Source: UBA4416 sp020846025
Lineage (GTDB): Bacteria > Bacteroidota > Bacteroidia > B-17B0 > Aurantibacillaceae
Direction of reading: 5' to 3'
Assembly: GCA_963169295.1 (NCBI GenBank)
Contig: CAUJDD010000044.1
Location: 19,194 to 83,193 of the forward strand
DNA: 64,000 bases
Below the pieces are notes generated by a model, which searched no databases, was not told the origin of the DNA, and worked only from the letters and a program-made list of their open reading frames with translations. The position numbers were made by a program, and so were the translations under genes. The stretch's first letter is position 1, and every line of letters starts with the position of its first letter. Shown here piece after piece: positions 8,148-17,479 of this stretch.

Positions 8148-9373
8148 TTGCTTAATTCTAATTGATTCTTTTTTCTTTGCGAGATCAATATTAATACAGC
8201 TCCAAATAATAACATCAAGGCTACAACAAACAAGGCTTCATTAACATGACTTATAGGAAAATAAGCAAATGAAGCCACGCCTTGAACACCAAGCACCAAC
8301 TCATTTAAAAACACACCTACTAAAAAAACAGATAAGGCTATTCTAGTCTTATTATTTTGTAAAACAAGTTCGTTGGCATAAAAATACGCTAACAAATACA
8401 CAGAAATAACAGCCAATAACACTAAATGTAGATAAGCAATAACAACTGGTCTAAATCCAAAAGCTAAATGACTCACCTCGGGTATTGTTGAACCCAATTG
8501 TAATAATAATTTTATGGTAAAAGCTAGCCCAACATATAAAAACATAAATTTAGCAAAGCGAGGTAGCAAGTTTTCTCCTTTAAGGGCTTTTCTTATATCC
8601 TTAACAAACATAAACCATGCTACCACTTGTATAATAGCAGCAATCACAACAATAATATACAACCACATTGGTAATTTAGCCCACAATACCGATAAAAAAT
8701 AAGCCGGAATACACGTAGCTAAAAAAAGCGTAAACAAACGTTTGTTATATTGATAATCAGGTAGAAACTTAGTAAGCTTATTAATCATAAAGCCTATACA
8801 AGCAAATGTAAAAAATCCATTATACTGAAAATGTAAATAATAATACACCGACGCTAAATACCATTGCTCATTAAAATTACGAGAAGATATAACATACGCT
8901 AAATAAAATGGCCCTATTGCCGATACATTATTAAACCACAATGCAGCTTTAAACCATATAATACTTGGTTGGTAAGGACTAATTTTATTAAGGTCTTTAA
9001 AAATAAAATAACTTAAAAACCAACTATTAAAAATTACCAAAGTAGCTAAAACAATAGATATAAAACTATACCCACTTACAAAAAAAGAAATAATCATTCC
9101 ATAAGAAAAAATTAAATTAAGTAAAACAGATTTTTGATAAAACTTAGAGTAATTATGTTCTACCCGATGAATTATATAGTAAATAATTAAAATGTATAAT
9201 GAGTGGGCTATCCAACCCGAAAAAGCAAAATGAGAATGAGCGTGTTGTATGTTTTTTTGAGAAAAATACGGAAACTCAAAACCAATTTTATACCGCATTA
9301 AAACGCCCAAAGAGGCCACAAGTATTAAATTAAGAATTGAGATTTTAATCCAAAAGTTCGTAGTAAATTTCAT
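8144..9373 (-). CDS. polytopic membrane protein with conserved histidines, possibly haem-copper-oxidase-like
   Basis: A 409-aa protein with about 12 membrane helices. Histidines cluster at helix ends: His44, His46, His48 and His57 in QHAHSHFAFSGWIAH, then YYYLHFQYNGF, and later AYLHLVLL. The spacing resembles haem ligands of subunit I of haem-copper oxidases or the haem/copper protein NnrS, but no clear signature of either could be confirmed. Genes of this kind occur in Bacteroidetes beside nitrosative-stress genes (recollection, not checked). It follows a Crp/Fnr regulator by 20 nt, so control by oxygen or nitric oxide is plausible. Membrane location is firm; function is a guess. Confidence 0.5.
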   Translation of the reverse strand: MKFTTNFWIKISILNLILVASLGVLMRYKIGFEFPYFSQKNIQHAHSHFAFSGWIAHSLYILIIYYIIHRVEHNYSKFYQKSVLLNLIFSYGMIISFFVSGYSFISIVLATLVIFNSWFLSYFIFKDLNKISPYQPSIIWFKAALWFNNVSAIGPFYLAYVISSRNFNEQWYLASVYYYLHFQYNGFFTFACIGFMINKLTKFLPDYQYNKRLFTLFLATCIPAYFLSVLWAKLPMWLYIIVVIAAIIQVVAWFMFVKDIRKALKGENLLPRFAKFMFLYVGLAFTIKLLLQLGSTIPEVSHLAFGFRPVVIAYLHLVLLAVISVYLLAYFYANELVLQNNKTRIALSVFLVGVFLNELVLGVQGVASFAYFPISHVNEALFVVALMLLFGAVLILISQRKKNQLELSK

Positions 9374-9393
9374 AACGTAATTTTTTGTTTTTG

Positions 9394-9987
9394 TTAATAG
9401 AATAGTTTTCGATTCGAAATTTTAACTACTCCGTTTAAATTCATTTTATTTAAAGTTCTTATAACCGTTTCTACTCTCAAGCCTGTAAAATTAGCTATTT
9501 CTTGGCGAGTATAGGGTATTTCTATCATGTTATCTATTTCAAACTTTCTTTTTTTATACCCATTTAATACAGCTAAAATGCGCACCTCTGGCGAAGTGTT
9601 TATCATTTCGCGAGCCGTAACTGTTTTGTTATAAATTCTTTTGGCTAATATATAGGTTAATTTTTTTTCAAGAGCAGGATAATTATTAAGTAAATCACAA
9701 AAGCTCTCTTTTTTTAATTTTATAATAACAGTATCCTCCACTGCCACAACCGATGCGGGATAAGGCATATCAATTAACAACGCAGGTTCTCCAAAGCTCT
9801 CGCCACTCATAAATTCTAAATGGGTAAACTCTTTTCCCTGACTTCCAACATTAAACATTCTTACCCTGCCCGAAACTATCTGATAAAAAAATTGGGCTGG
9901 TTCGCCCTCCTGAAAGATGTATTCTCCTTTCTTATATTTTTTTGCAACGCCACCCCATGTTACAAGAATATCATTCTCAATAAACAT
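9394..9987 (-). CDS. Crp/Fnr family transcriptional regulator
   Basis: A 197-aa regulator. The cyclic-nucleotide-binding-like beta-roll covers residues about 15-115 (KKGEYIFQEGEPAQFFYQIV, SGESFGEPALLIDMPYPASV). A dimerisation helix follows, then the winged helix-turn-helix (about 155-185; TRQEIANFTGLRVETVIRTL). There is no N-terminal cysteine cluster for an FNR-type Fe-S centre. GEPALLIDMPYPAS resembles the ligand pocket, but cAMP contacts cannot be assigned. It is the first gene of a two-gene leftward unit with the histidine-rich membrane protein, which it probably controls. A TGA-N6-TCA palindrome lies about 90 nt upstream. Confidence 0.88.
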   Translation of the reverse strand: MFIENDILVTWGGVAKKYKKGEYIFQEGEPAQFFYQIVSGRVRMFNVGSQGKEFTHLEFMSGESFGEPALLIDMPYPASVVAVEDTVIIKLKKESFCDLLNNYPALEKKLTYILAKRIYNKTVTAREMINTSPEVRILAVLNGYKKRKFEIDNMIEIPYTRQEIANFTGLRVETVIRTLNKMNLNGVVKISNRKLFY

Positions 9988-10076
9988 CTCTACTTTAAAT
10001 CGCTTATACTTTTATTTTCACTAATAATAGTGTCATTTTTCAGAACAAAATTATTGCAAGCGTTTATTAAACCTTA

Positions 10077-10088
10077 TGACTTAAATCA
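10077..10088. promoter_or_regulatory. Crp/Fnr-like palindrome
   Basis: TGACTTAAATCA has the TGA-N6-TCA core of FNR/CRP sites and is symmetric except for one pair. It lies 90-101 nt upstream of the Crp/Fnr gene, in the gap it shares with the VOC gene. Autoregulation is an inference; a 12-mer like this may also be chance in A+T-rich DNA. Confidence 0.3.
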
Positions 10089-10129
10089 CAAAATTATATG
10101 ATATTATGTTTGAGATATAGCCTAATTGC

Positions 10130-11191
10130 TTAATCTTTTACTCTACTAAATCGTAAAGCTTTTAAAATAAAGTTAGGTAATGGTTTTTTAGGATCTCTCT
10201 TTCTTAAATCTAAATACCATCCAATTTTTTTAATAACTGGTAGCTTTTTGGTTTCTACAAATTCTATTAAGGTTCCATCTCCATCTTCGATATAGGTAAA
10301 ATGTCCTGCTGCCTCGCCCATCTCAAATCCTGCTCCGCCATCTACTGTAAAAGGTTGTCCTGCTTTTTTGCAAGCCTCTTCTAAGGCTTTCATGTTTTTG
10401 ATATCAAAACACAAATGTATAAATCCACAATCACCCCATAAGCGGTTTTCATATATTTTACGAGGCGAATAATCTAAAGCTTGAATAAGTTCAATTTCAT
10501 TGTCTCCTAATAATGGGCCAAAACTGCCTTCACGAGGCTTAGAATTACGTAAAACAACTCTTCTAAATTTTTTATGCGCACCTTCTACTCCTTTCCAATC
10601 CATAAATTCAGCAGTTGTGTCGCTTATAATTTTATCAAATCCTAACACAGTTTGATATAAACCAATTGATTTATTTATATCACTTACTCCTATTACTGCA
10701 CCTAGAATTCCACCCGTTGAAAAATTAGATTGTTGATACCAAGATGTTTTTTCTTCAATTACTTCAAATACATTTCCCCACAAATCGAGTAAATAAAAAT
10801 GCTTTCGGTTATCTGGCGATTGCGTTATTTCTGTTAATAGCTTTGCTCCAAATTTTTTTAAATGATTGTATGATTCTTGAATGTTAAACGATTTTATTTT
10901 ACCAGCAAATATTCCTAAATCACCTAATTGTATTGTAAAGTTGGTTTTTTGGGCTGTTCTGCTAGTATATTGCCAAATCTCAAATCCACCTCCGCCATTC
11001 ATGCTTATAGCTAAAATAGCGTGGCGTGCATGAGGTTTATTATCTGTATAAGGCAACATTAACTCTGCCATTGCTGCCTCCTCAAAAATCTTAATATCAG
11101 TGCCAAACGCTTGACGATACCACTTAAATGTTTCATGAACATTGGTGTTTCCAACGCCCAATTGTTGAATGCCTGAAATAATATAACTCAT
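10130..11191 (-). CDS. VOC superfamily protein with two glyoxalase/dioxygenase-like modules
   Basis: A 353-aa protein with two vicinal-oxygen-chelate modules, about 5-145 (beginning GIQQLGVGNTNVHETFKWYR) and about 155-315 (GAVIGVSDINKSIGLYQTVL). Candidate metal ligands are the histidine in GFIHLCFD and the glutamate in GTLIEFVE of the second module; the first module ends in LWGNVFEVIEE. Such proteins include glyoxalases, extradiol dioxygenases and isomerases, and the substrate is not evident. No signal peptide, so cytosolic. It is a single leftward gene, with the GNAT gene 35 nt upstream on the same strand. Confidence 0.75.
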   Translation of the reverse strand: MSYIISGIQQLGVGNTNVHETFKWYRQAFGTDIKIFEEAAMAELMLPYTDNKPHARHAILAISMNGGGGFEIWQYTSRTAQKTNFTIQLGDLGIFAGKIKSFNIQESYNHLKKFGAKLLTEITQSPDNRKHFYLLDLWGNVFEVIEEKTSWYQQSNFSTGGILGAVIGVSDINKSIGLYQTVLGFDKIISDTTAEFMDWKGVEGAHKKFRRVVLRNSKPREGSFGPLLGDNEIELIQALDYSPRKIYENRLWGDCGFIHLCFDIKNMKALEEACKKAGQPFTVDGGAGFEMGEAAGHFTYIEDGDGTLIEFVETKKLPVIKKIGWYLDLRKRDPKKPLPNFILKALRFSRVKD

Positions 11192-11226
11192 ATAAAAAAA
11201 TTAGATCACAAAGATAAAATTATAAA

Positions 11227-11655
11227 TTAAACCTTTGTCTTATATTGCATAACTACATATTTTTCGGGCACTACCAATTCATTTGTACAATAGCGTAATT
11301 TCTGGGCAATTTCCATTGGATATTTTTCACAAATTTCAAACCCCATTGGTTTAAAATAATCTGGAATAATACAAACTAAAAACAAAGGTTGAGTGGCTTT
11401 ATTTATTAAAGCCTGTACCACTTTTTTTCCAAAACCTTTTAATCGTTTAGGCTCTAAAACTCCCAAAGAACAAAGTTCCGAACAAGTAGAGTGTTCTTTA
11501 ATTCTACCAAATGCAATAATCTTTTTTTGACAAGAAACAGCCACAAACTCATGTTTTTGTAGAGCTCTATTATCTAAATCAAATGATGAGATGTGGGCTA
11601 CAATTTCTTCAAACATCAACTGCGGAATTGTTTGTAAAAGTTCAACGTTTGGCAT
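11227..11655 (-). CDS. GNAT-fold N-acetyltransferase
   Basis: A 142-aa protein with a minimal GNAT fold. The acetyl-CoA-binding loop after strand 4 is recognisable in LGVLEPKRLKGFGKKVVQAL, a variant of the R/Q-x-x-G-x-G/A motif; the preceding strand is CSELCSLGV. The ending with FKPMGFEICEKYP is typical of the last helix and strand, and the overall look recalls N-acetylglutamate-synthase-like GNATs. The acceptor substrate is unknown. It lies 35 nt upstream of the VOC gene and may be co-transcribed with it. Confidence 0.7.
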   Translation of the reverse strand: MPNVELLQTIPQLMFEEIVAHISSFDLDNRALQKHEFVAVSCQKKIIAFGRIKEHSTCSELCSLGVLEPKRLKGFGKKVVQALINKATQPLFLVCIIPDYFKPMGFEICEKYPMEIAQKLRYCTNELVVPEKYVVMQYKTKV

Positions 11656-11724
11656 GATTTAACAAATGTATTATAATAATTGTTATGGTTAATGTATAAA
11701 GTTTTAAAACTAAATTAATTTTCC

Positions 11725-11732
11725 TACCTTTA
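11725..11732 (+). promoter_or_regulatory. probable -7 element of the subtilase gene
   Basis: TACCTTTA followed by GAAT matches TAnnTTTG at seven of eight bases and lies 19 nt before the ATG at 11752. It is the only good candidate in the gap between the divergent GNAT gene and the subtilase. Confidence 0.4.
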
Positions 11733-11751
11733 GAATATTAATTAACTAACC

Positions 11752-14550
11752 ATGAAAAGCGTTATTACAATACTTATTTTGTGTCTAGGTTATTGTGCCT
11801 TTGCACAAAAGATATATACATTACCACACCAAATTAATGAATCGGATTATCTATCAAACACCATTATTATAAAAGTAAAACCACAATATGCGCATCTATG
11901 TACTAATAACCGAATTGAGCATCCGTTATTTAATCAACTTTTAAGTGCCATACAAGCAAATAGTTTACAAAAAAAATTTCCATTTAATCAAGCCCCTGAA
12001 ACACCTTACAATGCTGCTGGTCAAGCATACGCTGATTTATCTTTAATTTATGAAGTAAAATATATTTCTCCATTATCAGTAGAAAAAGCAATTAATAAAT
12101 TATTATTATCAAATGTTTTAATTTATGCCGAACCGCATTTTATTCCAAAATTAAGTTATAATCCTAACGATCCATTAGCCAACCCAACCGACCAATATCA
12201 TTTACAAACCATTAATTGTTTTAATGCTTGGAATATTGATAAAGGCGATTCATCTATTGTAATTGGCATAACAGATACGGGAATTGATAAAACACATCCT
12301 GATTTGTTTAATAGTATCAAACGTAATTATAATGATATAATAGACGGAATAGATAACGATGGCGATAACTATATAGATAATTACATGGGTTGGGATTTAG
12401 GTATGAATGATAACGATGCTACATGGGAAGCTAATGCACATGGTGTACATGTAAGTGGACTTGCAGGCGCTACTGCTGATAATAATTTAGGTGGAGCAGG
12501 TACTGGATTTAATTGCAAAATATTACCTGTAAAAATTGCTGATGCTGGTGGAAACTTAATTGCAGCTTACGAAGGTATTAAATATGCTGCTGATCATGGT
12601 TGCCAAATCATTAATTGTTCTTGGGGAGGTGGCGGCAGTAGCCAATATGGTCAGGATATAATTGATTATGCAACTATTAATAAAAACGCGCTCGTTGTAT
12701 GTGCCGCTGGAAACAATGCAGTTGATGGTGATTTTTTTCCAGCAGCTTATAATTACGTTTTATCGGTAGCTAACACCACCGCAAGCGACACTAAACAAGG
12801 CTCTTCAAACTACGGTTACATGGTAGATGTGTGTGCTCCAGGCGATAACGTAAATTCTACCTGGCCTGGTAGTTTTTATATTACTAGTAGTGGTACTTCT
12901 ATGTCGTCTCCTGTTGTTGCTGGTGCAGCCGGCATTGTAAAACATTATTTTCCATCATTCACTGGTATGCAAGTGGGCGAACGATTAAAAGTAACCGCTG
13001 ACAATATCTATCCTCAAAACCCATCATATCTTAATAAACTTGGCGCTGGCAGAATTAATTTATATCGAGCTCTCACCGATCCTGCGGTTCCAAGTGTAGT
13101 AATGACAAGTAAAACCGTAACTGATAATAATGACAACTCTTTTGTTATTGGTGACACATTAAATATTGTGGGCACTTTTATCAACTATTTAAATCCTACC
13201 TCTGCTTTATCTGTTTCTGTAACGCCTTTAAGTCCTTTTGCTGTGGTGATTGATAATACAACTAATTTAGGTAGCATCAATACCTTAGCAAGCGCCACAC
13301 ACACTTCCGATCCTTTTAAATTTAAGTTAAGTGGTAGTATTCCTATTAATCAACCTATAGATTTTGAAGTGCTGTTAAGCGACGGAAGCTATCAAGCCAA
13401 ACAATTTTTTACGTTGTTTGTTAATGTAGATTATATCAATATTGATATTAACGATGTAAGTACCACAGCCACAAGTAAAGGAAAAATAGGATATAACCAA
13501 GATGCTCAAAACCAAGGTTTAGGATTTAAATATAAAAACACTGCTTTATTATATGAAGCTGGTCTAATGATTGGAACAGATACCACTAAAGTATCCGACT
13601 GTGTACGCGGTGCTAATCCCTCCGTTTCTGATGTTGATTTTGGAACCATCAATCGTATTGCTCTACAAATACCTTCTGTTTTTTCAGACTTTGATACAAA
13701 ATCAAAATTAAACGATAACTTATCTTTTAATCCATTAAACATTCATGTTAATCAAAATACATACGCTTGGGCAACTACACCCAACACGCAATTTGTAATC
13801 TGGGAATATATAGTTAGAAACATCCATAGTACTGATACATTAAAAAACATGTATGTTGGAATCTTTGCAGACTGGGATATTGATGGGGCTACCTATGCTC
13901 AAAATCGAAGCGGTTATGATGCAGCTACTAGAATGGGTTACACTTTTTGTACCAATACAGGAGGAAAATATGGAGGTATAAAATTATTAACTAATACAGC
14001 ATCGCCTAATTTTTATGCAGTAGATCATGTAAGTGGTGGTAATGGCGGAATAGATTTTGCTAATGGTGTGGACTCTAAAGACAAATACCTTACCTTATCT
14101 ACCCCTAGATTAGCTGCTGGATTAAATGGTAGCGGAAATGATGTTATTAATGTCATGAGCAGTGGTCCATTTACTGTTAATCCTTTAGATAGCATTAAAG
14201 TAGCCTTTGCATTAATAGGCGCTGATAGTTTGTTGCATTTAATAGATGGCGCTAATCATGCTCAAATTAAGTACGATGGCACGCCAACAAATATTCAGAA
14301 TACAAACACGGCTACTCACCATTTAAGTATTTTCCCAAACCCTACAACTCACATCATTACTATAAAACAACCCGAGATATATTATACGCATTTTGAAGTT
14401 TATTCGATAAATGGGCAATCGGTTTTAAAAAACAACATTGAAAACTCTTCACAAATAGTTGATTTATCCTGTTTAAATAAAGGTGTTTATTTTATAAAAT
14501 TGCAGAATAAAGAAAGTCAGGTTATACAAAAACTTATTTTAATTCAATAA
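11752..14550 (+). CDS. T9SS-exported S8 family serine peptidase (subtilase)
   Basis: A 932-aa secreted subtilase. Signal peptide residues 1-18 end in AFAQ. An inhibitor-like propeptide follows, then the S8 domain (about 145-450) with the full triad: Asp175 in GITDTGID, His230 in HGVHVSG and Ser383 in GTSMSSP. The stretch IDGIDNDGDNYIDN looks like a calcium-binding loop. The middle (450-840) is beta-rich and of unknown function. The last 75 residues (LSIFPNPTTHIITI to the end) are a type A T9SS sorting domain, so the protein should be secreted or anchored on the cell surface. A lipoprotein gene follows by 4 nt. Confidence 0.93.
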   Translation: MKSVITILILCLGYCAFAQKIYTLPHQINESDYLSNTIIIKVKPQYAHLCTNNRIEHPLFNQLLSAIQANSLQKKFPFNQAPETPYNAAGQAYADLSLIYEVKYISPLSVEKAINKLLLSNVLIYAEPHFIPKLSYNPNDPLANPTDQYHLQTINCFNAWNIDKGDSSIVIGITDTGIDKTHPDLFNSIKRNYNDIIDGIDNDGDNYIDNYMGWDLGMNDNDATWEANAHGVHVSGLAGATADNNLGGAGTGFNCKILPVKIADAGGNLIAAYEGIKYAADHGCQIINCSWGGGGSSQYGQDIIDYATINKNALVVCAAGNNAVDGDFFPAAYNYVLSVANTTASDTKQGSSNYGYMVDVCAPGDNVNSTWPGSFYITSSGTSMSSPVVAGAAGIVKHYFPSFTGMQVGERLKVTADNIYPQNPSYLNKLGAGRINLYRALTDPAVPSVVMTSKTVTDNNDNSFVIGDTLNIVGTFINYLNPTSALSVSVTPLSPFAVVIDNTTNLGSINTLASATHTSDPFKFKLSGSIPINQPIDFEVLLSDGSYQAKQFFTLFVNVDYINIDINDVSTTATSKGKIGYNQDAQNQGLGFKYKNTALLYEAGLMIGTDTTKVSDCVRGANPSVSDVDFGTINRIALQIPSVFSDFDTKSKLNDNLSFNPLNIHVNQNTYAWATTPNTQFVIWEYIVRNIHSTDTLKNMYVGIFADWDIDGATYAQNRSGYDAATRMGYTFCTNTGGKYGGIKLLTNTASPNFYAVDHVSGGNGGIDFANGVDSKDKYLTLSTPRLAAGLNGSGNDVINVMSSGPFTVNPLDSIKVAFALIGADSLLHLIDGANHAQIKYDGTPTNIQNTNTATHHLSIFPNPTTHIITIKQPEIYYTHFEVYSINGQSVLKNNIENSSQIVDLSCLNKGVYFIKLQNKESQVIQKLILIQ

Positions 14551-14554
14551 AAAC

Positions 14555-15181
14555 ATGTCTGTTTCTAAATTATTTTTTATTCTAGCTACCCTTGTTTTTT
14601 TTATTAGTTGTAAAAAAGACGAAGAGGCTTGTGAGGGCAACAACTGTTTGGGCTCACATGCACTTACGCTTACAAATGAAAGCAAATCAATAATTGTAAC
14701 TAAAGACACTACTTTTCGTTTTGCAAGCAACATAGATACCCTTCAATTAAAATTTGTAGAAACCTATAACACTGTTTACACACAAACTGCCACCTGCGAA
14801 TGTCCAGATAAAAACACCGCATTATATGGCGAAGCTAAATATGGGCGATACAAATTTTTAGGAAAAAATCTGGCAATGTATTATTTAGGTGCAGCAGGTT
14901 ATCCAGATAAGTTAGGATACGATTTAGTTTTTGCCGACACCAACATGATATTACACGGAGCCAATTCAAGTAATTATAGTTTGTTTAGAAACTATGATTT
15001 AAACAATAAAATTATAAACATGGACTCTCTTCAATTAAACGGAAAATACTATTATAAAATTATAAACAGTTACGATGTTGTATCTACACTACCTCAACTT
15101 GTAACAGATTGTTTTTTTTCTAAAAAAACAGGTTTGGTAAAATTTACGTTAGATTCTGTGTCTTATCAGATTTTACATTAG
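14555..15181 (+). CDS. lipoprotein of unknown function
   Basis: A 208-aa protein with a lipoprotein signal ending in FFISC (Cys19), then KKDEEACEGNNCLGSH. The acidic KKDEEA after the cysteine resembles a lipoprotein export signal for surface exposure in Bacteroidetes (inference). The remainder is beta-rich with paired cysteines (ATCECPDKN) and no domain I recognise. It starts 4 nt after the subtilase stop and is probably co-transcribed with it; whether it acts with the protease is unknown. Confidence 0.75.
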   Translation: MSVSKLFFILATLVFFISCKKDEEACEGNNCLGSHALTLTNESKSIIVTKDTTFRFASNIDTLQLKFVETYNTVYTQTATCECPDKNTALYGEAKYGRYKFLGKNLAMYYLGAAGYPDKLGYDLVFADTNMILHGANSSNYSLFRNYDLNNKIINMDSLQLNGKYYYKIINSYDVVSTLPQLVTDCFFSKKTGLVKFTLDSVSYQILH

Positions 15182-15228
15182 TCCCGTATAGGTAAAAATT
15201 AACTATATTTACCCTTTATTTTATTACT

Positions 15229-16584
15229 ATGGAATTAAATGCCCTAACCGCTATTTCACCCGTTGATGGTCGTTATAGAAAGGCAACACAAGAGTTGTCA
15301 CCATTTTTCTCAGAATTTGGATTAATTAAATACCGCATGCAAGTAGAAATTGATTACTTTATTTTATTAACACAACAAGGATTAGCACAACTTCCTAAAT
15401 TATCTCACACACAAATTGAATCACTAAAATCTATTTATACTGATTTTTCATTTGCCGATGCTGAAACAATTAAAGAAACTGAAAAAACAACAAACCATGA
15501 TGTTAAAGCGGTAGAATATTTTGTTAAAGATAAATTAAAAAATCAAGGATTAGAGCTTTATTTAGAATTTGTGCATTTTGGATTAACCTCACAAGACATT
15601 AATAACACCTCAATACCATTATCCTTAAAACAAGCAACTTTACAAGTTATCCTACCTACATTAAATCACGTAGTTTTAAAGCTTAAAGCATTAGCTCAAG
15701 AGTGGAAGTCAGTTTCATTATTAGCACGTACACATGGGCAACCAGCTTCTCCAACCCGAATGGGAAAAGAAATTTTTGTTTTTGTAGAAAGAATAGAAAA
15801 ACAACTGGAGCAACTTCAAACCATTCCTTATTCAGCAAAATTTGGAGGAGCAACAGGGAATTTTAATGCGCATTACGTAGCTTATCCTCATCACAACTGG
15901 ATTGCATTTGGAAACGATTTTGTAAATAATATTCTTGGATTAAGAAGAAGCCAATTCACTACACAAATTGAACATTACGATAATATTGCCGCATATTGTG
16001 ATGTAATGAAACGTATAAACACTATTTTACTAGATATGTGCCGAGATATTTGGACATACGTTTCGATGGAATATTTTAAACAAAAATTAAAGGCTGGAGA
16101 GATTGGATCTTCTGCTATGCCACACAAAGTAAACCCAATAGATTTTGAAAACGCTGAAGGTAACCTAGGAATTGCTAATGCTTTACTTGAACATCTATCA
16201 GCAAAGCTTCCTGTGTCTCGATTACAGCGCGACTTAACCGATAGTACTGTATTACGTAACTTAGGTGTGCCTATGGCACATGTTCTTATTTCGTATAAAA
16301 GTATTTTAAAAGGACTAGATAAGTTAATATTAAACGAAAGTGCTTTTGCAAATGATTTAGAAAATAATTGGGCTGTTGTTGCAGAGGCTGTACAAACTAT
16401 TTTAAGAAGAGAAGGCTATCCAAAACCTTATGAAGCATTAAAAGATTTAACTCGCACCAACACGCATGTTACAAAAGAATCGATGCATACTTTTATAAAT
16501 GGATTAAACGTAAGCAACGAAGTTAAAACAGAGTTATTAAAAATTACTCCTCAAAACTTTGTAGGACGAAATCCTGAGTTTTAA
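15229..16584 (+). CDS. purB: adenylosuccinate lyase
   Basis: A 451-aa enzyme of the aspartase/fumarase superfamily that splits SAICAR and adenylosuccinate, releasing fumarate in purine synthesis. It opens with the typical LTAISPVDGRYR. The conserved regions are TTNHDVKAVEYFV, LARTHGQPASPTRMGKE and the signature loop GSSAMPHKVNPIDFENAEGN with its mobile catalytic serine. Length is normal for the E. coli-type branch. Cytosolic. A weak -7 element (TATATTTA, 15204-15211) lies 17 nt upstream. A glycosyltransferase gene follows directly. Confidence 0.97.
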   Translation: MELNALTAISPVDGRYRKATQELSPFFSEFGLIKYRMQVEIDYFILLTQQGLAQLPKLSHTQIESLKSIYTDFSFADAETIKETEKTTNHDVKAVEYFVKDKLKNQGLELYLEFVHFGLTSQDINNTSIPLSLKQATLQVILPTLNHVVLKLKALAQEWKSVSLLARTHGQPASPTRMGKEIFVFVERIEKQLEQLQTIPYSAKFGGATGNFNAHYVAYPHHNWIAFGNDFVNNILGLRRSQFTTQIEHYDNIAAYCDVMKRINTILLDMCRDIWTYVSMEYFKQKLKAGEIGSSAMPHKVNPIDFENAEGNLGIANALLEHLSAKLPVSRLQRDLTDSTVLRNLGVPMAHVLISYKSILKGLDKLILNESAFANDLENNWAVVAEAVQTILRREGYPKPYEALKDLTRTNTHVTKESMHTFINGLNVSNEVKTELLKITPQNFVGRNPEF

Positions 16585-16587
16585 TGA

Positions 16588-17460
16588 ATGAAGGTAGCAG
16601 GCTTTACTATAATACGAAATGCTATAAAGTACGACTATCCAGTTGTAGAAGCTATTTCCTCAATCTTGCCCATTTGTGATGAGGTAATAGTTGCTGTTGG
16701 AAAAAGTGATGATGATACGTTGCAATTAATTAAAAGTATTAACTCTCCTAAATTAAGAATCATTGAAACTACTTGGAATGATAGCTTGCGTCAAGGAGGT
16801 CAAGTATTAGCAGATGAAACGAATAAAGCGTTTGATGCCATAAACAAAGATGCAGACTGGTGTTTTTATATACAAAGTGATGAGTGTGTACATGAAAAAT
16901 ATTTACCCTCCATACATGAAGCTATGCTGAAGTATAAAGATGATAAACAGGTTGACGGATTATTATTCAATTATGTACATTTTTATGGTTCTTATAGTTA
17001 TGTTGGTAATTCAAGACGTTGGTACAGAAAAGAAATTCGAATTATTAAAAATAATAAATCAATTCGGTCTTATAAAGACGCACAGGGTTTTAGAAAAAAA
17101 GATAACTCTAAATTACAAGTAAAATTAATAGACGCCTCTATCTATCATTATGGGTGGGTGAAACCTCCCAAAGCCCAACAAGCTAAGCAAGAGAATTTTC
17201 ATAAAATGTGGCACGATGATGAATGGATGAAAAAGAACATAGCACAAGTAGAAGAATTTGATTATTCACAAATAGATAGTTTGGAAGAATTTAAAGAAAC
17301 TCATCCTAAAGTTTTACAAGATAGAGTAAATAATCAACAGTGGAGCTTTAAGTTCGACAGCTCTCAAATAAAATTAAGCCTTAAAGACAAATTTTTGTTG
17401 GCTATTGAAAACACCTGTGGCTGGAGAATAGGTGAATACAAAAACTATATTGAGGTATAA
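16588..17460 (+). CDS. family 2-like glycosyltransferase
   Basis: A 290-aa protein with a GT-A fold: an N-terminal FTIIRNA strand, then ICDEVIVAVGKSDDDTLQLI typical of GT2 nucleotide-sugar binding, and a DxD-like acid site in FYIQSDECVHE. No membrane helix or signal peptide, so cytosolic or peripheral. The start ATG comes directly after the purB stop (TAATGAATG), implying translational coupling. The next gene is convergent and belongs to the surface-glycan operon, so this enzyme may serve the same polysaccharide; donor and acceptor are unknown. Confidence 0.82.
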   Translation: MKVAGFTIIRNAIKYDYPVVEAISSILPICDEVIVAVGKSDDDTLQLIKSINSPKLRIIETTWNDSLRQGGQVLADETNKAFDAINKDADWCFYIQSDECVHEKYLPSIHEAMLKYKDDKQVDGLLFNYVHFYGSYSYVGNSRRWYRKEIRIIKNNKSIRSYKDAQGFRKKDNSKLQVKLIDASIYHYGWVKPPKAQQAKQENFHKMWHDDEWMKKNIAQVEEFDYSQIDSLEEFKETHPKVLQDRVNNQQWSFKFDSSQIKLSLKDKFLLAIENTCGWRIGEYKNYIEV

Positions 17461-17479
17461 AAAATTATTCCATAAAAAG

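Noticed and set aside
10077..10088. FNR-type oxygen sensor for the Crp/Fnr gene
   Set aside because: The DNA palindrome is compatible, but the protein lacks the N-terminal cysteine cluster of FNR, so an Fe-S oxygen sensor is not supported.
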